Source of the DNA: Desulfacinum hydrothermale DSM 13146
GTDB lineage: Bacteria > Desulfobacterota > Syntrophobacteria > Syntrophobacterales > DSM-9756
Direction: 5' to 3'
Assembly (NCBI RefSeq): GCF_900176285.1
Contig: NZ_FWXF01000001.1
Span: 105,582-169,581, forward strand
DNA: 64,000 nucleotides
Part shown: piece by piece, positions 25,756-33,367 of the stretch
How the letters are laid out: every line of letters begins with the position of its first letter
Position numbering within the stretch: position 1 is the stretch's first letter
The notes under the pieces: generated by a model
What the model saw: the letters and a program-made list of their open reading frames with translations, nothing else
What the model was told of the DNA's origin: nothing
Databases searched by the model: none
Position numbers and translations under genes: made by a program

Positions 25756-26592
25756 ATGAAAACCGTCGTCGTTCCGTCCGCCGCCGATCGAAAGTCCATC
25801 AATCAGGCAATCCGCGCCGAAATCAACCTGTGCTACACGTGCGGGTCCTGTGCCAGCGAATGCCCCATCAACAGGGCCACCAACCGACTGCACCCCCGTG
25901 TGTTGGTGTGGATGGCGAATCTGGGGCTGATCGAGGAGCTGGTGGAGCTGCCGGAGATCTGGTTCTGCCTGGCCTGCCGCCGGTGTTCCAACGCCTGCCC
26001 CATGACGGTCAAGCCCGCCATGCTCATCGCCCACCTGCGTTGGGAGGCGGTGCGCCGGGGTGTGGTGTCCCCCCAGGTGGCTTTGCAGTGGCGGGAGCTG
26101 CAGGCCCGGCTCCATGAGGAACGCCACCATGTCTTGGCCCGACTCGCCTCCGGCGAAACATCCACCGGGCAGGATGTGGGGGGGGAAGGGAGCATGGTCT
26201 CGGACCGCGGGCTTGGGGAGTCGGCCTCCTTTTTCGACGGCTATCCGACCCACCTCACATCCTGCTTTGCCTGCGGCGAATGCAGCAGTGCCTGTCCCGT
26301 GTGCCACGACCGGAAGATCTTCGATCCGCTCTTTCTTTTCCGATCCGCCCTGCTGGGAGATCCCTCCTCCCTTCTCCAATCCCCGGCCTTGTGGTTGTGT
26401 GTTCAATGCCAGAGCTGCACCGAAGCGTGCAGCCAGGGGGTTCGAGGGCACCTGGTCATCCGGAGGTTGCGCCAGCTTGCGGAGGGACAGGGGTGGATTT
26501 CCACCGGGTTGCTGGAACAATGGCGCCAGGAGGACCGGCGCCTTCTGCTCGCCCACGTGGAGTGTGTGGAGGATCTCCTCCAACGGCGATGA
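25756..26592 (+). CDS. HdrC-like iron-sulfur protein with two tandem modules
   Basis: A 278-residue soluble protein with four complete CxxCxxCxxxC motifs: Cys 26/29/32/36, 71/74/77/81, 170/173/176/180 and 215/218/221/225. Each pair matches one HdrC module of heterodisulfide reductase, which carries two [4Fe-4S] clusters. The protein is therefore an internal duplication able to hold four clusters, joined by a 90-residue linker. The ATG follows AAAGGAG at a spacing of five. No HdrA, HdrB or flavin partner lies nearby, so its electron donor and acceptor are unknown; an electron-relay role in anaerobic metabolism is inferred. The 164 bases upstream hold only a short palindrome (GGGTTCGCAACCC) near 25600. 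Confidence 0.85.
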   Translation: MKTVVVPSAADRKSINQAIRAEINLCYTCGSCASECPINRATNRLHPRVLVWMANLGLIEELVELPEIWFCLACRRCSNACPMTVKPAMLIAHLRWEAVRRGVVSPQVALQWRELQARLHEERHHVLARLASGETSTGQDVGGEGSMVSDRGLGESASFFDGYPTHLTSCFACGECSSACPVCHDRKIFDPLFLFRSALLGDPSSLLQSPALWLCVQCQSCTEACSQGVRGHLVIRRLRQLAEGQGWISTGLLEQWRQEDRRLLLAHVECVEDLLQRR

Positions 26593-26826
26593 AACCCTAG
26601 GTTTTCGGGAAGGGTTCTGGACGTGGAAAGGGGTGCGCGGGAGGTCCGTCGTGGTTAATTTAACCAAGAAGAAACGCCGAGAGGTGTGGCGTGAGGGGGC
26701 AAAGGGCCAGGAGGTCCATCCAACACATTCCGTCATGCAGGCCCCACGATTCACCGCACCTGACGGGCCGTTGCATCAAAAGGGCGGGACGAGATCCCGC
26801 CGAAGGTTCCCACAGGGAGGTGCCCC

Positions 26827-27159
26827 ATGACCAACGAAAAGAAACAAGACGATCTGCTCCCCGGTCTCGGTTGCGCCCCGCCGCTGGACAGTGAGGGAAA
26901 CCCCTATGGCTGTGCGGAGCGAAAGACCGTCTTCACGGTGAAAGAAGAAAAAGTGCTGCAAAGGATCCTGGCCGTCAAGGAAGAGGCCCGCCAGGTGAAA
27001 TCCCGGCTGAAGGAATTGTCTTCCCATGAACCGGGCGACCAGGCGCTGCGAACCCAACTGGAAACGAGGCTCCAGGAGCTGAAGGCGTTGCGGGAGGAAT
27101 TGGAAGCGGAACGCGAAGCAACCTTCCGGGAGCGGATGGAGCTGCTCGGGCATAGGTAG
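26827..27159 (+). CDS. Small coiled-coil hypothetical protein
   Basis: A 110-residue hydrophilic protein, unrecognised. The N-terminal 30 residues are Gly/Pro-rich with two Cys (GLGCAPPLDSEGNPYGC). The remainder is a charged helix with heptad-like spacing (VLQRILAVKEEARQVKSRLKEL and LETRLQELKALREELEAEREA), predicting a coiled coil. GGGAGG before the ATG at 26827 supports the start. A strong terminator follows 100 bases later. Confidence 0.65.
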   Translation: MTNEKKQDDLLPGLGCAPPLDSEGNPYGCAERKTVFTVKEEKVLQRILAVKEEARQVKSRLKELSSHEPGDQALRTQLETRLQELKALREELEAEREATFRERMELLGHR

Positions 27160-27257
27160 AGGGACGCTGGGAGGCCTTTTCGGTCCTTGGATGGAAGTCC
27201 TTTTCCACCGCGGCTTTCCCTCCATGGAAAATCCATAAGGGTGCGCAAGGGATGGGG

Positions 27258-27281
27258 TCCCCGCTTCGGCGGGGATTTTTT
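27258..27281 (+). terminator. Rho-independent terminator with TTCG tetraloop
   Basis: TCCCCGC (27258-27264) and GCGGGGA (27269-27275) form a perfect seven-base-pair stem around a TTCG loop, followed directly by TTTTTT. It ends the coiled-coil gene. Confidence 0.93.
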
Positions 27282-27540
27282 GTTTGGATTTCCGGTGGGC
27301 CGATGTCTATCTTTCGCCGCGATCTTGTCCCGTCTGCTTTGAACCTCCCACCGCCAATACCTAAAGCCTCCGGGTTAGGTCGATGCTTTTCCCTTCCCCA
27401 AATACCTGCCCAACTACCAGCGCCCTGTTCAAAAGAGTCTGATTGACGTTAAAAATGTCTTGGAGTTCATAGGCATTTGAGGTTATACGTATGGAAAAGG
27501 TGTCTTGACAACTTGTGATGAAACCTCGGAGGGAAAGCTT

Positions 27541-28002
27541 ATGGCGAAGAAGATTTTGGAGATGTGCGTACAAATCGTTACGGCCCAGGCCTCCGCTGCC
27601 GTTATGTCGACGGAAGAGATTGAAGAGGCCCTGAAGAAAACCTTCCAGACCCTGCAGGAACTTCAGACCAGGGAGGAATCCCAGGAGGCCCCGGTTTCGG
27701 AATGGCCGTCCGATGAGGCAAAGGAGCCGGCGGCTCGCGCGGCCATGGATCCGAAGAGTTCCATCGGGGAGAACAGTGTGGTCTGCCTGGAATGCGGGGC
27801 CGAATTCCGTCAGATAACCGCCAACCATCTGCGCAGTCACGGCCTCACGCCCCGGGAATACAAGAAGAAATGGGGTTTTCGTTTGAAGGATTCCCTGGCG
27901 GCCAAGGTGCTGACCAGGTCCCGGAGCGCAGCGGCCAAGAAGCGGGGGATTCCGGACAAGCTCAGGGAATATCACGAAGCCCGGCGCAAACAGAAAAAAT
28001 AG
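27541..28002 (+). CDS. MucR/Ros-family zinc-finger transcriptional regulator
   Basis: A 153-residue DNA-binding protein. The zinc finger is visible as VCLECGAEFRQITANHLRSHG, with two Cys and two His ligands, followed by the family motif LTPREYKKKWGF and a basic tail. The N-terminal half is helical and probably multimerises, as in MucR. The ATG at 27541 follows GGAGGG; an in-frame ATG 12 codons earlier (27505) is less likely. MucR proteins silence or activate surface and virulence genes in Alphaproteobacteria and have relatives in sulfate-reducing Desulfobacterota. A TTGACG (27443-27448) upstream could be its -35 box. The next gene, nth, starts 33 bases after the stop. Confidence 0.9.
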   Translation: MAKKILEMCVQIVTAQASAAVMSTEEIEEALKKTFQTLQELQTREESQEAPVSEWPSDEAKEPAARAAMDPKSSIGENSVVCLECGAEFRQITANHLRSHGLTPREYKKKWGFRLKDSLAAKVLTRSRSAAAKKRGIPDKLREYHEARRKQKK

Positions 28003-28034
28003 TCGTCGGTAAACAACCAAGAATCGGGAAGGTC

Positions 28035-28670
28035 ATGAGGGATTCGGCAGCCGCGGACAAGCGGGTGGAGGCTTTGAGGCGACTCTACCCGGAGGCTTCC
28101 CTGGAGCTGGTCTTTGACAATCCTTTTCAGCTCCTCATCTCCGTGATCCTCTCCGCCCAGTGCACGGACGCGCGGGTCAACCAGGTGACCCGCGTTCTCT
28201 TTTCCCGGTGCCCCACGCCCCAGGATATCCTGGCGCTGTCCCAGGAGGAACTGGAGGAGATGGTCCGCCCGACGGGATTCTTTCGAAACAAGGCCAAGGC
28301 GGTGCGGGCCTGCTGCCAGGAACTGGTGGACCGTTACGGCGGTCGGGTTCCTGGCACGCTGGAGGAGTTTGTCCGGCTGCCCGGAGTGGGGCGCAAGACG
28401 GCGGCCATGGTGCTGGGCAACGCTCTGGGCGTCCACGAGGGGATCGCGGTGGATACCCACGTCAAGAGGGTTTCCCAGCGACTGGGGCTGTCGTCGGCCA
28501 AGACGCCGGAAAAGATCGAAGCGGACCTTATGCAGCTTCTGCCCAGAGAGGATTGGACCTGGTTCAGCAACGCCCTCATCCTACATGGCAGAAGAGTTTG
28601 TAAGGCCCGAAAGCCGGACTGCCAGGCCTGTGGGTTGGCGCCGTGGTGTCCCTACCCGGACCAGGCGTGA
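28035..28670 (+). CDS. nth: Endonuclease III
   Basis: A base-excision repair glycosylase/AP lyase for oxidised pyrimidines. The helix-hairpin-helix and catalytic Lys are in LPGVGRKTAAMVLG, and the catalytic Asp in AVDTHVKRVSQRLG. The [4Fe-4S] cluster ligands follow the classic C-x6-C-x2-C-x5-C (CKARKPDCQACGLAPWC). Length (211) is standard. The ATG at 28035 has a weak GGGAAGG nearby. It lies just behind mucR and ahead of a MutT-type gene, so two DNA-oxidation defence genes are adjacent. Confidence 0.97.
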   Translation: MRDSAAADKRVEALRRLYPEASLELVFDNPFQLLISVILSAQCTDARVNQVTRVLFSRCPTPQDILALSQEELEEMVRPTGFFRNKAKAVRACCQELVDRYGGRVPGTLEEFVRLPGVGRKTAAMVLGNALGVHEGIAVDTHVKRVSQRLGLSSAKTPEKIEADLMQLLPREDWTWFSNALILHGRRVCKARKPDCQACGLAPWCPYPDQA

Positions 28671-28700
28671 GGCCGCGGCCATCGAGCCTTCTGTCGGCGC

Positions 28701-28820
28701 AGGGGCGGGTTCCCCACCCGTCCCACCAAGGCTCCAAAAAAGCCACAGGGCACAGTGGAATTTCAACTGGTTAGAAGCCTCCCGAAAGGCTGAAAGGCCA
28801 TTGTCGGACAAGCTCCTGGG
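28701..28820 (-). repeat. Dispersed intergenic element (member 2, between nth and the Nudix gene)
   Basis: On the minus strand it reads CCCAGGAGCTTGTCCGACAA, then ATGGCCTTTC, CCAGTTGAAATTCCAC, GTGCC, CCTTGGTGGGACGGG, and ends in an imperfect palindrome (GGGGCGGGTTC on the plus strand at its edge). It fills most of the gap between the two genes. Confidence 0.65.
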
Positions 28821-28826
28821 ACGTCC

Positions 28827-29243
28827 ATGGAAGACAGAGATCGAGCCAAGCAGGTGACCGCCGCCATCCTCTTGCGAGGGCGGGAGGTTTTCATCGCTCA
28901 GCGGCCCCCGGGGGATCGCCTGGCGTTTCGTTGGGAATTTCCCGGAGGGACCGTGGAAGAGGGAGAGACGCCGGAGGCGTGCCTGAAACGGGAGATGGAA
29001 GAAGAGTTCGGCATCCAGGTTCAGGTGCTTTCCTTCTTCGCCAGAAGTCTGTATCGCTACGACCATGGGCTGATTGATCTTCAAGCCTACCGGGTCCGCT
29101 GGACGGGAGGGCGCCTGCAGCCGCGGGTGCACGCAGCCGTGGCTTGGGTACCCATATCCCGGTTGGACCGCTACGATCTGGCGCCCGCCGACCGACCCTT
29201 TGTGCAGAAGCTTCGTTGTGAGCTTGACACCAAGAGAAAATAA
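28827..29243 (+). CDS. MutT-type Nudix hydrolase
   Basis: A 138-residue nucleoside-triphosphate pyrophosphohydrolase. The Nudix box is complete: GGTVEEGETPEACLKREMEE followed by EFGI, matching G-x5-E-x7-R-E-x2-E-E-x-G-U. The fold and length match MutT/NudG proteins that remove oxidised or modified nucleotides. It lies behind nth, separated by a dispersed repeat element. The last bases of the gene overlap the -35 box of the cytochrome c promoter. Confidence 0.93.
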   Translation: MEDRDRAKQVTAAILLRGREVFIAQRPPGDRLAFRWEFPGGTVEEGETPEACLKREMEEEFGIQVQVLSFFARSLYRYDHGLIDLQAYRVRWTGGRLQPRVHAAVAWVPISRLDRYDLAPADRPFVQKLRCELDTKRK

Positions 29244-29253
29244 TCACTAGAAT
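29224..29253 (+). promoter_or_regulatory. Sigma70 promoter of the cytochrome c3 gene
   Basis: TTGACA (29224-29229) and TAGAAT (29248-29253) are separated by 18 bases rich in A and T. The predicted transcript would begin near 29260, leaving a leader of about 60 bases before the cytochrome ATG at 29321. Confidence 0.65.
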
Positions 29254-29320
29254 GCGCCTCCAGGATGGGGTCGGCTCGATAAATGCCCAAAGGGGCAAAT
29301 CCAGCGAGGGAGAAACCGAA

Positions 29321-29749
29321 ATGCGAGGCAAATGCGTTCTGTGTCTGGTGGCGGTGGTGGTGTTGGCCTGCGGCGTCCAATGGGTGAGGGCCCAGGAAGA
29401 TGAGTTCGATATCCAATCCAGTATCTACGAACACCGCATGCCCTTGGTGCATTTCAACCATCTGGCCCACATGGACGACTACGGCTACGACTGCACCGAA
29501 TGCCACCATGTCTACCAGGGCGGAGAGAACGTCTGGTCCGATCCGGACAGCGACCCCGTCACCTGCGAGGAATGCCACAACGAGCCCACCACCAAGAACG
29601 AAAAGCGCCTGCCTCTGCCCAAGCAGAAACTGAACCTGAAGCTCGCCTTTCACAACAATTGCATCGGATGTCACCGAAGCTACAACCATGAAAACAACGC
29701 GCAGGCGGCTCCCATCACCTGCCAGGGCTGTCATACCGAAAAGCCGTGA
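29321..29749 (+). CDS. Tetraheme class III cytochrome c (cytochrome c3 family)
   Basis: A 142-residue exported electron carrier. An N-terminal signal peptide (MRGKCVLCLVAVVVLACGVQ, cleavage probably after VRA) precedes four heme-binding CXXCH sites: CTECH (58-62), CEECH (82-86), CIGCH (114-118) and CQGCH (134-138). Further His residues (HFNHLAH, FHNN) can serve as distal ligands. All four sites are CXXCH, whereas classic type I c3 has two CXXXXCH sites. The protein should act in the periplasm, carrying electrons between hydrogenases or formate dehydrogenases and membrane complexes. It has its own promoter and no obvious redox partner next to it. Confidence 0.93.
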   Translation: MRGKCVLCLVAVVVLACGVQWVRAQEDEFDIQSSIYEHRMPLVHFNHLAHMDDYGYDCTECHHVYQGGENVWSDPDSDPVTCEECHNEPTTKNEKRLPLPKQKLNLKLAFHNNCIGCHRSYNHENNAQAAPITCQGCHTEKP

Positions 29750-29838
29750 TCCCATCGGTTTGAGATGAGGTGCCTTCTTACCCGGGCCGCCCCCGCGTGA
29801 TATGGTGAAACAAAAACCATGACAACGGGGGGCGGCCC

Positions 29839-30273
29839 ATGTGTTTGCACCAGAAAAGAACCTGTGCGTGCGGCCGGGAAGAGGCCTTTCTCTTTCACCG
29901 GGACAACGTGCTTCCGGAAGAGGTTCTGTTGGCCCTCTACTGTCCGGTCTGTGCCCGGGAGGTGGATTTCGACGCCTCCACCATGATCCGGGACGCCGGC
30001 TGGATCCTGGAGTACGACATGGAGGCGGCGCGCTTCTATCTGGCCCGGCGCACGAGCATGGCCCGGGTGAGCCCGGAGGTGATCTTCGATGGGGACTACT
30101 GCAGTTGGTACGGACTGACCCCAAGGGATCTGGAGGAGAGTGCGCGCCTGAATCGGGAATTGGAGCCGCTCAGGAAAAGGGACCTGAGAAGGTACATCGA
30201 GGAGATGCGCCTTCGGCGAAGCCGCCGCGTGGAGGAATTGAAAGCCCACGGTTGGAGGAAGGCTCTGCGATGA
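29839..30273 (+). CDS. Hypothetical zinc-ribbon-like protein
   Basis: A 144-residue soluble protein. The N terminus carries CLHQKRTCACG and later CPVC, a spacing compatible with a zinc ribbon. The centre (ILEYDMEAARFYLARRT) and the Arg/Glu-rich helical C terminus (RKRDLRRYIEEMRLRRSRRV) are not recognised. GGGGGGCGG precedes the ATG. I cannot assign a function; it stands alone before an acyltransferase gene. Confidence 0.65.
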   Translation: MCLHQKRTCACGREEAFLFHRDNVLPEEVLLALYCPVCAREVDFDASTMIRDAGWILEYDMEAARFYLARRTSMARVSPEVIFDGDYCSWYGLTPRDLEESARLNRELEPLRKRDLRRYIEEMRLRRSRRVEELKAHGWRKALR

Positions 30274-30396
30274 GCGGTTCCCGCGCGGAATATCTCTCGG
30301 GCACACGGGCTCTGGCGTCACGGCGCAGATTCAAGTTGGCCTCACATCCTGCCGATTATAAAGGGGAGACGACGAATCCCCCGGGAGGTGTGGGCC

Positions 30397-31062
30397 ATGA
30401 GACGAGTCAATCCCTATCAAGTAGCCGCGTGGAAACTCATGCGGTATCCGTTTCGATTCTTTTTGGATCCCCAGGTGCACGGGGAGCCACACATCGCACG
30501 GGCTTTGGACATGCTCCGTGATAAGAAAACGGGGTTGGTGATCGCGGCCAACCACATCAGCGCCCTGGACCCCTTCTTCATCTGTGCGGTCATGCCTTTC
30601 CCTCTTCTGAAAGAGATGGGAGAGATCACCTTTCTGGCCAAGAAGCAGCTCTTTGACAGGCCTTTCAAGCGATGGGCCATGGAAAGGCTGGGGGCCGTGG
30701 ACGTGAGGCAGCGCAGCACCCTGAAGCGGACCATCGGGCAGCTGCGGCGCGGGGACGTGGTCTTTCTCTTTCCCGAAGGCAGGGTCTCCCCCGACGGAAC
30801 CATGGGCGAGGACCAGGGGGCGTTGCGCTTTTTCGCCAAGTTCACCTCGTTTGTGGTCCTGCCCGTGCTGATCCAAGGAATCTATGGGGGATTCCGAAAG
30901 GAATGGAAACCGGTCTTGGCCGGCCGTCGGCGTTTTCAGGTGCGTTTCGGCGAGCCCGTGTGTATTGAACGGGGCCGCCACGAATCCCTGGACGCCATGG
31001 CGATGATCCGCCGATTGGAGCCTTGCGCACCCGTGCGCGACGTGCTTTGTCGCGCCGCCTGA
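30397..31062 (+). CDS. 1-acyl-sn-glycerol-3-phosphate acyltransferase-like (PlsC family)
   Basis: A 221-residue phospholipid-synthesis acyltransferase. The catalytic NHxxxxD box is AANHISALDPFF and the second motif FPEGRVSPDGTMG binds glycerol phosphate. Family members act at the inner membrane face, making phosphatidic acid or related lipids. The ATG at 30397 lies eight bases after GGGAGG. TATAAA at about 30355-30362 could be a -10 box. It is slightly short but complete. Confidence 0.9.
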   Translation: MRRVNPYQVAAWKLMRYPFRFFLDPQVHGEPHIARALDMLRDKKTGLVIAANHISALDPFFICAVMPFPLLKEMGEITFLAKKQLFDRPFKRWAMERLGAVDVRQRSTLKRTIGQLRRGDVVFLFPEGRVSPDGTMGEDQGALRFFAKFTSFVVLPVLIQGIYGGFRKEWKPVLAGRRRFQVRFGEPVCIERGRHESLDAMAMIRRLEPCAPVRDVLCRAA

Positions 31063-31076
31063 GAGGGCCGTTCCCG

Positions 31077-31370
31077 CTAGGGTCGGCCGAAGGGCCGGCC
31101 GTGGATGGGCGGCGGAAGCGAGCTCTCTCGGCCTCCCTGTCGCTGGATCGTCAGTTCCTCCTTGTCCGGCCCGATCCAATCGATCAGCTTGTCGGCACCG
31201 TAAGCAAGGCCTGCCAGCACCAGGAGCACCAGCAAGATCCGCTTGACCCAAATATCGAATCGAATCTTTTCTTTCAAACGGACCAGCCAAGGGTGGCGCA
31301 GCAGCTTGAGCCCAACCAGGAGAATCGCCAGCGGCAGGACCACCCGGACCAGGAGCAGTTTCGTAAACAC
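31077..31370 (-). CDS. Small membrane protein, unknown
   Basis: A 97-residue protein starting with GTG behind GGAAGG. It has two hydrophobic segments (LLLVRVVLPLAILLVGL and VKRILLVLLVLAGLAYGA) and a polar, Pro/Gly-rich C-terminal tail. It is convergent with the acyltransferase gene, 14 bases apart. No family is recognised. Confidence 0.55.
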   Translation of the reverse strand: MFTKLLLVRVVLPLAILLVGLKLLRHPWLVRLKEKIRFDIWVKRILLVLLVLAGLAYGADKLIDWIGPDKEELTIQRQGGRESSLPPPIHGRPFGRP

Positions 31371-31694
31371 CCTTCCGTCCTTTCCTTTCCACGAGTCACT
31401 GAGCTGAGGCCCGGGTGCTTCCGGGATCCCGCCAACCCTGAACGGGATCCATGATGGGTTCCACGGGCCGCGGTTGGAGCGCCCCAGGCCTTTCCTCTTG
31501 CCATGTGCCGGCCTGTGAGGCCGGAATGATTGTTTATATCATGGCGGGGTGCCGTGAAAAGGTCTTGCCCTGGGCCTTCAAAGCTTGGATAAACGAAAGG
31601 AGGCCGCCGTCCTCGTCTGAACGGGAAGATCAGGCGGTTCTATTCTTTTCCCTTTCCACTCAAGACAGCGAGCAGCCAAAAAGAGGAGGTATGG

Positions 31695-32276
31695 GTGCGC
31701 CTGGACGACAAACTGAAGAAGCTGGAACGGATCTACCAAGAATTCGAGACGAAGGCGGCCGATTACGTGCGCCGGGCGGTCTGTGGGCCGGGATGTGCCG
31801 AATGCTGCACCAACGTGGGAGAAATCGCCGTCACCACCCTGGAGGCCTATCGGATCTGGCTTTTTCTTCAGGGGCTTTCGGTCTTTCAGAGGCAGGCCAT
31901 GGCCAAAAAGATCGAGGCCAACAGGGAAGAGAAGCGGCGAACCCTCCTGCTCCCGTGTCCCTTTTTGGATCCACACCGGATGTGTTCCATTTACGACGTG
32001 CGCCCTTTCAGTTGCCGGCGCCTCTATTCGGTGGAGCCATGCGCAAGGCGGGGGCCCGTGGTGCACAAGAATCTGTGGCAGTTGGCGGAAGAGACCACCC
32101 TGGCCATCCAGAAGCTGGACGAAACGGGCTATGCCGGCCATTTGAGCGCCGTTCTGGCCCTGCTGGACGATCCTTGCTTCCGGGACGACTACCTGAACGG
32201 TCGCTTCCGTCCGGATCTCCTGATGGAGCGATTGAGACTGGATGACCTCATGATCAATCGGGCGGTGGGGAGGTAG
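31695..32276 (+). CDS. YkgJ-family cysteine-cluster protein
   Basis: A 193-residue protein with the full YkgJ pattern: CGPGCAECC near residue 30, then CPFLDPHRMCSIYDVRPFSCR and a further Cys in EPC. The family is thought to bind Zn or an Fe-S cluster. Some relatives are annotated as flagellin lysine-N-methylase-like, but the function of this one is unproven. The start is GTG at 31695, seven bases after GGAGG. The stop is two bases before the next small gene, so they form an operon. A second, more diverged relative lies at 3880-4743. Confidence 0.85.
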   Translation: MRLDDKLKKLERIYQEFETKAADYVRRAVCGPGCAECCTNVGEIAVTTLEAYRIWLFLQGLSVFQRQAMAKKIEANREEKRRTLLLPCPFLDPHRMCSIYDVRPFSCRRLYSVEPCARRGPVVHKNLWQLAEETTLAIQKLDETGYAGHLSAVLALLDDPCFRDDYLNGRFRPDLLMERLRLDDLMINRAVGR

Positions 32277-32278
32277 GC

Positions 32279-32500
32279 ATGCCGTATCAGGCCATTGTCT
32301 ACTGGCGCAGCGAGCCCCAAGGGCATGGGGGCTGGCGCTGGCGGGTGTTTTCCCGGCCCGGGGATCCCGTGGCGGAGGGAACGGCGTCGTCCGTGGAGGA
32401 AGGACGCCGATCGATCCATGCCGCGCTGCGGTCCCTGGGGGTGGACCCGGATCGGGTGTTCATTGAAATCTGGGACGAAGGGGTGTGGGACAAGTGCTGA
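32279..32500 (+). CDS. Small hypothetical protein (73 residues)
   Basis: This follows the YkgJ-family gene by two bases, with GGGGAGG before the ATG. The protein is compact and mixed alpha/beta in pattern (YQAIVYWRSEPQGHGGWRWRV, VEEGRRSIHAALRSLG, RVFIEIWDEGVW), and ends in KC. It is unrecognised but the context suggests a true gene of the same operon. Confidence 0.65.
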   Translation: MPYQAIVYWRSEPQGHGGWRWRVFSRPGDPVAEGTASSVEEGRRSIHAALRSLGVDPDRVFIEIWDEGVWDKC

Positions 32501-32537
32501 ACGGAAGATCCTTCGACCACCGGGCGACGCCGAGACC

Positions 32538-33254
32538 ATGAGTTTCTACTGTGCTTTGAGCCTATCCCGATGCCTGGTGCTGGCGGCGGACAACAAGCGG
32601 CGCATCCTGGAATTTGGAGGCCGGACCGGATCGGGGACCGCCGTGCAACCGGTGACCCTTTCGGACGCGAAAAAGATCCATGCCGTGGCCGGGGGATGGT
32701 GGATGACCGGCGTGGGTCTGGCGGACTTTCACCGGGGCGTGCGTCGCGAGATGGCGGGCCTGGCCGACAAATGGGCTCCGGGGAAAGACGCCGTCCGAGC
32801 CCTTCTGGCGCACCTGGAAGACGGCCGCCGCGTGGCCGATCGGTGGGAAAGGCTTGCGGGGGATCCGGGGATGGATCGGCCCGCGGAGGTGGAAGCGGCC
32901 TTTCGCCCTGCCAACCAGGAAGTGGTTCTGGCCCGGTTTGATGCGCAACAAGGCGCCTGCCTGGTCCGCTTCTGTGGCCGGGAAGGGTTTCGAACCCGGG
33001 TGTACCAGGGGCCGGGTCCCATCCTTTTCGCCGGCGACCAGGAGAAGGGCGAAGACAGCGGAGAGGTAAGCAGGTACTTGGCGGGACTCTTGGGGAGACT
33101 GGGGGATCTTTCCGCCGAAGCCGTGGCGGATGCTTCGTGGGAGCGGATCCCGCCCCTTTTCCGCTGGCTGTCCGCACGCCGGCCCGACCACGTGGGTGCC
33201 ACGGGGGATCTGGTGGTTCTTTGGGAAAAAGGTTCTCGCTGGTTGCTCTTCTAG
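32538..33254 (+). CDS. Hypothetical protein with proteasome-like N-terminal pattern
   Basis: A 238-residue soluble protein. The opening SFYCALSLSRCLVLAADNKR followed by DAKKIHAVAGGWWMTGVGLADFHRGVRREM resembles the first strands of Ntn-hydrolase subunits (VVLAAD and KI...AGLAAD). No N-terminal Thr, Ser or processing site is evident, and the Cys at residue 5 is only a guess as nucleophile. The C-terminal half is unrecognised. It lies 37 bases after the small gene and probably belongs to the same operon as the YkgJ-family gene. Confidence 0.6.
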   Translation: MSFYCALSLSRCLVLAADNKRRILEFGGRTGSGTAVQPVTLSDAKKIHAVAGGWWMTGVGLADFHRGVRREMAGLADKWAPGKDAVRALLAHLEDGRRVADRWERLAGDPGMDRPAEVEAAFRPANQEVVLARFDAQQGACLVRFCGREGFRTRVYQGPGPILFAGDQEKGEDSGEVSRYLAGLLGRLGDLSAEAVADASWERIPPLFRWLSARRPDHVGATGDLVVLWEKGSRWLLF

Positions 33255-33367
33255 CGGACGCTGGAACGGATTCGGTGGCCAGCCCGAAAGCCCGCCAGGC
33301 GTTCCATCGGGCGCCCCCTGCCTCATTCCCCGTCCCGGGCCATGGCGCAGAGCTCTCCCCTCCCGGA

